Source: a virus. Taken from it: 49,810 nucleotides of DNA. The stretch is taken from positions 1 through 49,810 of IMG/VR virus record IMGVR_UViG_3300048919_000090, one strand, 5' to 3'. This document shows, in pieces, positions 22,375-29,100 of this stretch; positions within the stretch are counted from its first letter, which is position 1; every line of letters starts with the position of its first letter. The notes below the pieces were generated by a model that did no database searches, was not told the origin of the DNA, and saw only the letters and a list, made by a program, of their open reading frames with translations. Made by a program: the position numbers and the translations under genes.

Positions 22375-24013
22375 TTTCTACTTTCTCTTTAAGTTTCAAA
22401 GCTTCACCTTTTTTTAATGATTGAGAAGATAACCAGTCGATACCGAAAGTAATGAAAAACTTACGAAAAATCTCACTATCACTTAAGCCTTCAGCACGTC
22501 GGTATCCGGCCCACTTGGCTAATGTTACATCCAGTTGGAGTAGTTCGTCAATACGTTCTTTTTGCCTTTTTACATTAGCAAGCACTCCTAACTGTGGCAC
22601 ACCCATTCCGGTCAGCCTGTCACGCATTGCCTCGGGTGTCTCACGCGCTCCCACAACCTCAGCACGCATCTGTGCCAGTGTCTCGGCATCCAGCTCCAGC
22701 AGGTCTCCGTCCACATACTCGGGACCGCTACGCACCCCAGGCTTCGGTACAGGCTCACCACAGTCCGGACATGCATCAAGATAACGCTCATACACAGCGG
22801 TGCACGCTGTACACACCCGGACAGTGCTTGGTTCACTCTTACCGGTACGTCGCTCACGGCGGTCAAGACTCCATTCACGTGGTGCATCAGGCAGCCCGTG
22901 GCGCAGTACATTGGATACCGCGTCGATGATAATGGCGTGACTCTTACCCTCAAACACACGCAGCGCACGACCAAACATCTGCGCATACAGCGCATAACTC
23001 TGTGTCGGTCTGGCGAAAGACACGACTTCTACTGCGGGAATATCAACGCCCTCGCCTATCAATGAGTCGTTAACGATTTGCAGAATCTTTCCAGACTTCA
23101 AATCACGGATAGCCTGTACACGTTCCGCATCAGCATTACGACCCGACAGGGCAATAGCGGGTACACCACGTTTACGGTATTCCTCCGCCACTTCCTCAGC
23201 TGTGTCCACGCCGACAGTGAAGGTGATGCCACGTTTACCCGGACAGATTTTGAGGTAATGACTCACAATGTCACCCACGATGTGAGAGCGACCAATTTCC
23301 GCTTTCAGCTCCTTCTCTTTATAATCCCCCGTGGACTTACTGGTTTCCACTCGCTCCAGATGCAGGTCAGTGGGAGGGCAGTAAATTTTATATTTACTCA
23401 GATAACCGTTGTTAATGAGCCAGCCCATTTCGGGACCCAGCACCATCGCATCACCGTAACCATCTGTCTCACGTGATAAACCCTGACCATCAGCGCGCAT
23501 TGGTGTAGCTGTGGGACCAAGTCCACGCGCTCCCGCATCCATCAGAGGGGTCAGTACGCCACCCCATGTCTTTGACTTCTTCGTTGCATGGTGCGCTTCA
23601 TCCTGTACAACCGTAAGACGGCTACCCAACTGCGCCAGTTCTGCCACCTTTGCCGGGCGCATTGACTGCACGCTGGCAACAATGACTCGCGAGTTTGGGT
23701 CATAGAAGTTACGGTTGTAATTCTCCATATGCAGGCGTGTAGCAAACTTAATTGCAGACTGAGCAGCAATTATACCGTGGTGAATCTCCATGCGCGCCAT
23801 CGTGTCACTAAGCTGCGTAATAAGCTCCTGACGGTGTGCAAGCACCAGAACGTACTGACCACGGTCACGCTCCATACGTACCAGTTCAGTCAGCGTCATT
23901 GATTTACCACTGCCGGTAGCACTCACCATGACCACATACTGTTTACCTGCGTTCCACTCTGCGTAAACGTCAGTGATGAGTTGTTTCTGATAGGGTCGTA
24001 GCTCTGGAATCAT
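22364..24013 (-). CDS. SF2 DEAH-box DNA helicase (UvsW/RecG-like role)
   Basis: 549 residues from ATG 24013, which overlaps the preceding stop as ATGA. Motif Q/N-terminal 'LRPYQKQLITDVY', Walker A 'SATGSGKS' (31-38), DEAH box (138-141), motif III 'GPTATPMR' (167-173), and motifs V/VI 'GEGVDIPAVEVVSF' with 'QMFGRALRV'. A C-terminal zinc finger 'CTACTAVYERYLDACPDCG' follows. It probably remodels replication or recombination intermediates together with the VRR-NUC nuclease. An HNH gene is inserted directly downstream. Confidence 0.92.
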   Translation of the reverse strand: MIPELRPYQKQLITDVYAEWNAGKQYVVMVSATGSGKSMTLTELVRMERDRGQYVLVLAHRQELITQLSDTMARMEIHHGIIAAQSAIKFATRLHMENYNRNFYDPNSRVIVASVQSMRPAKVAELAQLGSRLTVVQDEAHHATKKSKTWGGVLTPLMDAGARGLGPTATPMRADGQGLSRETDGYGDAMVLGPEMGWLINNGYLSKYKIYCPPTDLHLERVETSKSTGDYKEKELKAEIGRSHIVGDIVSHYLKICPGKRGITFTVGVDTAEEVAEEYRKRGVPAIALSGRNADAERVQAIRDLKSGKILQIVNDSLIGEGVDIPAVEVVSFARPTQSYALYAQMFGRALRVFEGKSHAIIIDAVSNVLRHGLPDAPREWSLDRRERRTGKSEPSTVRVCTACTAVYERYLDACPDCGEPVPKPGVRSGPEYVDGDLLELDAETLAQMRAEVVGARETPEAMRDRLTGMGVPQLGVLANVKRQKERIDELLQLDVTLAKWAGYRRAEGLSDSEIFRKFFITFGIDWLSSQSLKKGEALKLKEKVENGM

Positions 24014-24189
24014 TTGCAGCACCCGCAACATTTACACATAGGTGGAACTTTTGGACCTTTTGCGGGTTCAAATTTTTTGACTTCAACAGCCTGAACTTTA
24101 CTTGGATGACACGTACATTGCTGCCATATTTGTTCAACATGTGTTATGTGTTTTCCACACCTGCGACATATCCAGTACGTTTTGTCCAT
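24010..24189 (-). CDS. Small zinc-binding protein (59 aa)
   Basis: Begins MDKTYWICRRCGKHITHVEQ and ends with a Cys-rich 'CKCCGCC' tail. CRRC and CTC pairs with His make a zinc ribbon likely. ATG 24189 overlaps the upstream stop (TGATG); GTG 24192 is an alternative. The end overlaps the helicase start, so the two are coupled. Confidence 0.55.
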   Translation of the reverse strand: MDKTYWICRRCGKHITHVEQIWQQCTCHPSKVQAVEVKKFEPAKGPKVPPMCKCCGCCK

Positions 24190-24563
24190 CACTCATCACC
24201 CCACTTAAATTCATCAGGCATCACGCCAGCATTTTGATTTTTAATCCATGATTTCATAACTTTAATTTTCTGCTGTGCTTTGGCAAAAGACTTTTTAGCA
24301 TGAGCAAGATGTAACAACTTATCTTGTTTCTTATCATCCAGCGCCATCTGCCGCAGGTGTGCTTTCTCTGTTGCCAATATGCGCAGCTCCTTCAGTTCCT
24401 TTTCCATCTCTTTAATCATCTCTGACTGGTTGAGAATGGTTTCGCGCTGTTTAGCTATAATCTGCGACTTCGTTTCAGTCTTCACGCGCATGTTATGACG
24501 TAACTCTATGCCCGCATCGATAACTTTTTCCAGACGCTCCGTATGTGTACGTATCACACCCAT
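24189..24563 (-). CDS. Coiled-coil hypothetical protein (124 aa)
   Basis: Almost fully helical, Lys/Glu-rich, with heptads from about residue 30 to 115 ('SQIIAKQRETILNQSEMIKEMEKELKELRIL'). Start at ATG 24563 eight bases after GGGAG; GTG 24572 is possible. Early operon member before the zinc protein and helicase. Function unknown. Confidence 0.6.
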   Translation of the reverse strand: MGVIRTHTERLEKVIDAGIELRHNMRVKTETKSQIIAKQRETILNQSEMIKEMEKELKELRILATEKAHLRQMALDDKKQDKLLHLAHAKKSFAKAQQKIKVMKSWIKNQNAGVMPDEFKWGDE

Positions 24564-24564
24564 C

Positions 24565-24747
24565 TCACTCACTCCCTAACACGTAAATCTTGCGGCACAC
24601 GTTTGACTCGATGCAACGTGCGTTACGAATGAACTTAGCAGCCACGTAAGGCGGCACTGCCACGCCATTGACATAGAACTTATCTTTCTTACTGATGGAG
24701 TTTGCCCAGCCGTAACTGGGACGGTGCAGTTGTTTAATGGTTATCAT
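24565..24747 (-). CDS. Small hypothetical protein (60 aa)
   Basis: From ATG 24747 with GGAG ten bases upstream. 'KFYVNGVAVPPYVAAKFIRNARCIESNVCRKIYVLGSE'; contains two Cys. Starts inside the end of the 24734 gene. Not recognised. Confidence 0.5.
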   Translation of the reverse strand: MITIKQLHRPSYGWANSISKKDKFYVNGVAVPPYVAAKFIRNARCIESNVCRKIYVLGSE

Positions 24748-24898
24748 TCTTGGACATCTCCCATGCAGTTTTCCAAGCTTCAAAACATTTCCAAACTATT
24801 TCATCTACATAACCAAGACTGTCGGTCTTAAATAATTCCTCTTTTCTGGTCAGACACGATTCGTTGTTGAAATACCACTTCTCAAATGCTTCTCTCAT
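24734..24898 (-). CDS. Small phage protein of the 'REAFEKWY...AW' type (54 aa)
   Basis: Frame MREAFEKWYFNNESCLTRKE... to EMSKNDNH. The 'FEKWY' start and 'CFEAWKTAW' end are typical of small enterobacterial phage proteins of unknown function. GAGG lies eight bases upstream. First gene of the leftward early operon. Confidence 0.6.
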   Translation of the reverse strand: MREAFEKWYFNNESCLTRKEELFKTDSLGYVDEIVWKCFEAWKTAWEMSKNDNH

Positions 24899-24916
24899 TT
24901 TCTTTTCCTCAGTGTG

Positions 24917-24960
24917 TTGACGACAGCGTCAGATTACGTCACAATCCTACCTATAGTCAA
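24917..24960. promoter_or_regulatory. Divergent early promoters sharing one operator (site 7)
   Basis: Rightward: TTGACG 24917-24922, 17 bp, CACAAT 24940-24945. Leftward: TTGACT (24960-24955), 18 bp, TAATCT (24936-24931). The dyad TGACGACAGCGTCA (24918-24931) covers the rightward -35 and touches the leftward -10, so one bound regulator could block both early operons. Confidence 0.7.
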
Positions 24961-24978
24961 CCACAAGAGAGCAAGTAA

Positions 24979-26034
24979 ATGATTAAAATTAGTGTCCCAA
25001 ATGATGACAGTGCAGCGCTTTTCCACTTAGGCAAATCGCTGATTGACCTTTCTTCCACAGTTGAAGGTTCACCGGGTTGGGTGGTGATTACTCAGGAAAA
25101 ATACAATTCGCTCCAAGCCTGCGACAGCGTGGAAATTGGACCGGTCACACGTTCACAGGAAGCTATGTCCGACCTGATGCAGGCTGCTCCGGCAATGTTG
25201 CGCGAGAACGATGTGGATGGTTCGATTGAGATTCACGGTAAACGTAAAGAGGTCGAACCAGACACTACTTCGAAACAGGTTGAATCACTTTCAAGTGTAA
25301 TAAATCGCGAGGTCCATTTCGATAATCCCGCACCACAAGTAAGTGACTCCACCACTGACTCAAACGGCACACCGTGGGACGAGCGTATCCATTCTGCCAG
25401 CAAAGCACTGAACAGTGACGGTACGTGGCGTCTGCGTCGCAAGCCAAAGGATATGACAGACGACGAATGGACCATGTACGTTAACGATGTGAAAGTTGAA
25501 ATTTCCGAATCCCAACGCGAGAGTGATGAAGACGATGACACCCTACAGTCGCCCCTGTACGAGGTGTGTCCCGGGCATATTGGTGTAATGGAAACTGAAC
25601 CACCTGTAGCAGCAAAAGGCGATAACTCCGAATCCCAACGCGAGAGTGAAGAGTTATGTATTGATGAAGGTTGCAATCATCACGGAACACCTCATGTGTG
25701 CATCACTCCAGAACCACCTGTAGCAGCAAAAGGTGATGATTTCCACGTGGATGCAGGTGAAGTGACCGAGCAGCAGATTGCATCTATTCCGGTACCCCCG
25801 TTGCCGCCTGTACCACAGGTAGAAGAGAAAACAGCACCAGATGGTCACGAGTACGCACACATGACCTTCCCACAGGTGATGCAGTTCCTTACCGAGCGTC
25901 ATGGTCGTATCACCAGCGCACAGGTGGATGACATTATTGCCGATATGGGTCTGAACCGCATTATGGACCTGAATACACAGCCGGAACACACCGGTCCGTT
26001 TATTGCACGCGTTAAAGCGCTGCTGGGGGAGTGA
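24979..26034 (+). CDS. Early protein with internal repeats and a 'PWDERIH' motif (351 aa)
   Basis: First gene of the rightward replication operon. The N-terminal 100 residues look globular. 'GTPWDERIHSASKALNSDGTWRLRRKPKDM' (about 130-160) is a motif widespread in phage replication/recombination proteins. The middle is low complexity with duplicated units 'SESQRES' and 'EPPVAAKGD', and a conserved C-terminal domain starts at 'HMTFPQVMQFLTERHGRI'. Its position ahead of DUF2800, DUF2815 and polymerase suggests a replisome or recombination accessory. Precise role unknown. Confidence 0.65.
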   Translation: MIKISVPNDDSAALFHLGKSLIDLSSTVEGSPGWVVITQEKYNSLQACDSVEIGPVTRSQEAMSDLMQAAPAMLRENDVDGSIEIHGKRKEVEPDTTSKQVESLSSVINREVHFDNPAPQVSDSTTDSNGTPWDERIHSASKALNSDGTWRLRRKPKDMTDDEWTMYVNDVKVEISESQRESDEDDDTLQSPLYEVCPGHIGVMETEPPVAAKGDNSESQRESEELCIDEGCNHHGTPHVCITPEPPVAAKGDDFHVDAGEVTEQQIASIPVPPLPPVPQVEEKTAPDGHEYAHMTFPQVMQFLTERHGRITSAQVDDIIADMGLNRIMDLNTQPEHTGPFIARVKALLGE

Positions 26035-26038
26035 GACG

Positions 26039-26320
26039 ATGCGATTAAAAAGAGCACTATTCAACCAGAAAGAATATAAATCCTTAAGTTGGTGGGAAAA
26101 CTTCATGTCTGGACACGTAAATATCGGTCCGGCAACTATTTACGGTGAAAACGCAATGCACTGGGCGGTCAATATCCGAACCAAACGTTGGGGGTACATT
26201 TGTTTCCGATTACCACTGCGTTGCTTTGGTCGTTGGTGGCCTCTGTATTTCTATACATCCCCCAATGGTACACCCGGCAAAGCAACGTACTGTATTCCTA
26301 AGAATTATAAGGATTACTGA
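26039..26320 (+). CDS. Conserved phage hypothetical protein (93 aa)
   Basis: 'HWAVNIRTKRWGYICFRLPLRCFGRWWPLYFYTSPNGTPGKATYCI' is a recurrent aromatic-rich phage protein of unknown function. GGGAG lies seven bases before ATG 26039, and the end overlaps the DUF2800 start. Confidence 0.65.
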   Translation: MRLKRALFNQKEYKSLSWWENFMSGHVNIGPATIYGENAMHWAVNIRTKRWGYICFRLPLRCFGRWWPLYFYTSPNGTPGKATYCIPKNYKDY

Positions 26321-27456
26321 TGACCACTGTACAACTACCCAAAGCATCCGACGCTAACGTGTGGATGAAGTGCCACGGCTCCCACGCTGCACAGCAATTA
26401 CACCCCGGTACGCCGGGGGAATTATCCATAATCAAGCTTGAGGGACGAGCCTGTCACGAAGTGGCGCAAAAGCTGTTCCGTAATGAACCGTTTGGTGACA
26501 TCGTGGGCAGTCTGTCGCAGGACGGTATTGTTATCACGCAGGAACTGTTTGAAGCAGCACGTGAGTATTACAACGACGTGTGGGGCTACTGTAACAGTCA
26601 TGGTATATCGCGCAGTGAGATGCAGGTTGAGAAGCCTGTGTCACTTGAGCACCATTTACCGGGCTGGTTCGGTATTCCTGACGTAGCGGTACGTAACACC
26701 AGTCTCAATCATCTCATCATCTGGGATGGTAAGTTTGGTCACTCGCTGGTTGAGGTGTACGAGCACTGGCCGATGATTCTCTACGCTGGTGCACTCATCC
26801 AGAACGGTGACGGATTTGAGCCTGATGTGATTGAGTTGCGTATTGTACAGCCGCGTGGCTTCCACAGTGAAGGTACGGTGCGTAAGTGGTGTCTCACTAT
26901 GGATGAACTGGCGCACTACCTGACACAGATTGATGAAGCACTAAAGGGTGTCATGTCAGACTCACCCGTCTGCACCCCCGGACCACAATGTAAGACCTGT
27001 ACCGCACGTGCAGGCTGTGACGCATTGCAGCGCACCAGCTATGACAACATCGACTATGTGAACAGTCTCAGCACGCACACGCTGACCGGTCATAGCCTTG
27101 GCGTGGAGTTAAAGCTGTTACAGCGTGCGCAGGAGATGATTAAGATGCGTCTCAGTGGGCTGGAGGAGCAGGCACTGCACGAGATTAAACAGGGGCAACA
27201 GGTGCCATATTTTGCAGCTAAACCCAAATATGGTCACAAGCGGTGGAAGAAAGGGATACCGATTGAGCAGGTGATTATGATGGGTGACATCATGGGTAAA
27301 GACCTGCGTAAGCCGGTGCAACTGGACACGCCTGCACAGTGTATCAAGAAAGGTATCGACCCTGCCGTGGTGGAGCAGTACGCCGAAACACCCACTACAG
27401 GTGTGAAACTGGAGCCGGTGACAGAACGTGGAATAAAAAGTGTATTTAGTCGTTGA
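26320..27456 (+). CDS. DUF2800 Cas4/RecB-like nuclease
   Basis: 378 residues. The PD-(D/E)XK core is visible: 'ACHEVAQKLF' (H46), 'MQVEKPVSL' (E104), 'GIPDVAVR' (D121) and 'IIWDGKFGH' (D136, K138). C-terminal cysteines in 'CTPGPQCKTCTARAGC' may hold a Fe-S cluster as in Cas4/AddB proteins. DUF2800 is regularly next to DUF2815 and a phage DNA polymerase, as here. It probably processes DNA ends in replication-recombination. The stop codon lies inside operator site 8. Confidence 0.85.
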   Translation: MTTVQLPKASDANVWMKCHGSHAAQQLHPGTPGELSIIKLEGRACHEVAQKLFRNEPFGDIVGSLSQDGIVITQELFEAAREYYNDVWGYCNSHGISRSEMQVEKPVSLEHHLPGWFGIPDVAVRNTSLNHLIIWDGKFGHSLVEVYEHWPMILYAGALIQNGDGFEPDVIELRIVQPRGFHSEGTVRKWCLTMDELAHYLTQIDEALKGVMSDSPVCTPGPQCKTCTARAGCDALQRTSYDNIDYVNSLSTHTLTGHSLGVELKLLQRAQEMIKMRLSGLEEQALHEIKQGQQVPYFAAKPKYGHKRWKKGIPIEQVIMMGDIMGKDLRKPVQLDTPAQCIKKGIDPAVVEQYAETPTTGVKLEPVTERGIKSVFSR

Positions 27457-27482
27457 CGAGTACGTCAGAGTTGTATTAGTAT
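27453..27482 (+). promoter_or_regulatory. Early-class promoter with overlapping operator (site 8)
   Basis: TTGACG 27453-27458, 18 bp, TAGTAT 27477-27482. The dyad TGACGAGTACGTCA is at 27454-27467 and contains the DUF2800 stop codon. It gives the DUF2815 gene its own promoter. A small CCGG hairpin lies in the leader near 27490-27507. Confidence 0.75.
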
Positions 27483-27537
27483 CTATCTCACCGGAACAGA
27501 CCGGTTTAATGTGTGAATAATTGATGAGGTTTTAAAA

Positions 27538-28344
27538 ATGATTGAGATTACTTTCCCGGAAGGTCGTATCGTTTCAGGTCACCCAATGAAGGGTTTCACG
27601 CCGACTGACGACAAGACCAAATTACCAAAAATGAAAAAAGATGGCATCACTAAGGTCGTTGAGTGGAGTTTTGGTGTGGCCATTCCTAAAGCCGGAACCA
27701 CTGACTGGCGTCAGACTCCATGGGGTGCGCAGGTTAATCAGGCTGCACAGGATGCTGTTGAAGGTTACACGCTCGCTGAAACACAGTCTAAATTCTTCAG
27801 TTGGAAGATTGTTGATGGTGACTCGACTGAACCAAACCGTAAGGGTAATAAACCGTGTGACCAGGAAGGTTATCCGGGACACTGGGTTGTGTTCATGAGC
27901 ACACAGTTTGCAGCGCCTAAGTGTTTCCACAAAGACAAATACGACCCGCTGCAGCAGATTCAGAACGATGCTGAAATTGATAAAGGCGATTACGTTCGTG
28001 TCCACTGCAGCGTTCGTGGTAATAAGCCGTCTCAGACTGCGGGGGTGTACATCAACCCGGGCATGGTGTCACTGGAACGTAAAGGTACCGCGATTGTTTC
28101 AGCTAACGCTGGTCCATCTGCGGCGTCAGTATTTGGTGCCGCACCATCCGCACCTGCACCGGTTGCGGCACCAGCGGCACCGGGAGTACCAGTACCACCA
28201 CCGGCGACTGACCTACTGGTGACTCCACCTGCACCACCCGTGGAAGAAAAGTACAACGTGAACGGTGCGGTTTACACCAAAGCACAGTTGCTCGGATTCC
28301 CCGGCTTCACTGAAGAAGTAATTGCCACGTTGACACGCGCTTAA
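27538..28344 (+). CDS. DUF2815 single-stranded DNA-binding protein
   Basis: 268 residues. The N-terminal 190 residues match DUF2815 (an OB-fold ssDNA-binding protein): 'WSFGVAIPKAGTTDWRQTPWGAQVNQAA', 'GHWVVFMSTQFAAPKCF' and 'GDYVRVHCSVRGNKPSQTAGVYINPGMVSL'. A Pro/Ala linker (200-240) leads to a short conserved tail 'YNVNGAVYTKAQLLGFPGF'. It coats ssDNA for the phage polymerase. Separate promoter and good ribosome site (GAGG) suggest high expression. Confidence 0.85.
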   Translation: MIEITFPEGRIVSGHPMKGFTPTDDKTKLPKMKKDGITKVVEWSFGVAIPKAGTTDWRQTPWGAQVNQAAQDAVEGYTLAETQSKFFSWKIVDGDSTEPNRKGNKPCDQEGYPGHWVVFMSTQFAAPKCFHKDKYDPLQQIQNDAEIDKGDYVRVHCSVRGNKPSQTAGVYINPGMVSLERKGTAIVSANAGPSAASVFGAAPSAPAPVAAPAAPGVPVPPPATDLLVTPPAPPVEEKYNVNGAVYTKAQLLGFPGFTEEVIATLTRA

Positions 28345-28390
28345 CCACAATGCCCCGGTGTGAGCCGGGGTAACACTGGAGATGATTTCT

Positions 28391-28690
28391 ATGATTGTCA
28401 AGCCTGAAAATAAACAAAAACATGACGGTTCAGTAGATACTATGACCTCGGACGATGCTCGCTTCATTGTTATGCGTGGAGATTATACCGCAGAGCAAAT
28501 CTTGGACGCGGCTGTGGAGAAAGGAGAAATTGAACTAGAAGATAAAGAAGACTGGTCTCACGCTCGTTATTACCAGTCTTGGTACAAGACGTCACCCCTT
28601 GGTGGTCAGGATGGTTATTCACGCTGGAATCACCCTCGCGACACACCATGCCGCGGTGCATATTTCGCATCAGTATTGTGCTGGGAGTAA
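28391..28690 (+). CDS. Small hypothetical protein (99 aa)
   Basis: From ATG 28391, nine bases after CTGGAG; the ATG at 28382 is too close to that site. Acidic with 'GDYTAEQILDAAVEKGEIELEDKEDWSHARYYQSWYKTSP'. Not recognised. A GC-rich hairpin without U tract precedes it. Confidence 0.55.
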   Translation: MIVKPENKQKHDGSVDTMTSDDARFIVMRGDYTAEQILDAAVEKGEIELEDKEDWSHARYYQSWYKTSPLGGQDGYSRWNHPRDTPCRGAYFASVLCWE

Positions 28691-28694
28691 CTAT

Positions 28695-28853
28695 ATGGTC
28701 CAGTTTAACCAACACACGCAGAAGCTGAATGAGTTTGACCAGAAGCTGGCAGAGCTTGAGCGTGAGACACGTCAGACCGAAGAGCAGCGTCGCGAGTATG
28801 TCAATCGCAATAGTTTAAACAAACCAGTACGCGACGGTTATACGAAGGGGTGA
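28695..28853 (+). CDS. Small coiled-coil protein (52 aa)
   Basis: Frame MVQFNQHTQKLNEFDQKLAE... to DGYTKG. A charged helix over the first 35 residues. GGGAG lies seven bases before the ATG. Function unknown. Confidence 0.55.
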   Translation: MVQFNQHTQKLNEFDQKLAELERETRQTEEQRREYVNRNSLNKPVRDGYTKG

Positions 28854-28859
28854 GGTGAT

Positions 28860-29063
28860 ATGAGTTCGCACGTATGGGTTGTCAGAAAACACCCTATGAC
28901 TTCGAGATTCGCTTTCGGAACAGGTGCTTCTAAGTTTTTCGAAATTGAAGGTATTTATGATAACGGTGAAATTGCGAAAGGTGTTTGTTTAAAGTTTAAC
29001 AGCAATCCCAATACCCGGTATCACTATACGACCACACGAAAGATGATTAAAAATATTCCTTAA
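28860..29063 (+). CDS. Small basic protein (67 aa)
   Basis: 'SSHVWVVRKHPMTSRFAFGTGASKFFEIEGIYDNGEIAKGV': beta-rich, basic. GGGGTGAGGTGAT just upstream. Followed by a terminator that separates it from the polymerase gene. Not recognised. Confidence 0.55.
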   Translation: MSSHVWVVRKHPMTSRFAFGTGASKFFEIEGIYDNGEIAKGVCLKFNSNPNTRYHYTTTRKMIKNIP

Positions 29064-29081
29064 GCCCCTAACGGGGCTTTT
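29062..29081 (+). terminator. Terminator/attenuator before the polymerase gene
   Basis: Stem AAGCCCC/GGGGCTT (29062-29068, 29073-29079), loop TAAC, then TTAT. No new promoter was found between it and the polymerase start, so it probably attenuates rather than stops. Confidence 0.7.
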
Positions 29082-29100
29082 ATCTCTCTGAGAGGACCAC

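Noticed and set aside
25233-25690. Minus-strand frames opposite the 351-residue early gene
   Set aside because: Generated by the repeated segments of the real gene; no start signals.
28350-28370. CCCCGG/CCGGGG hairpin after the ssDNA-binding protein gene as a terminator
   Set aside because: No U tract on either strand; may only slow polymerase or protect the RNA end.
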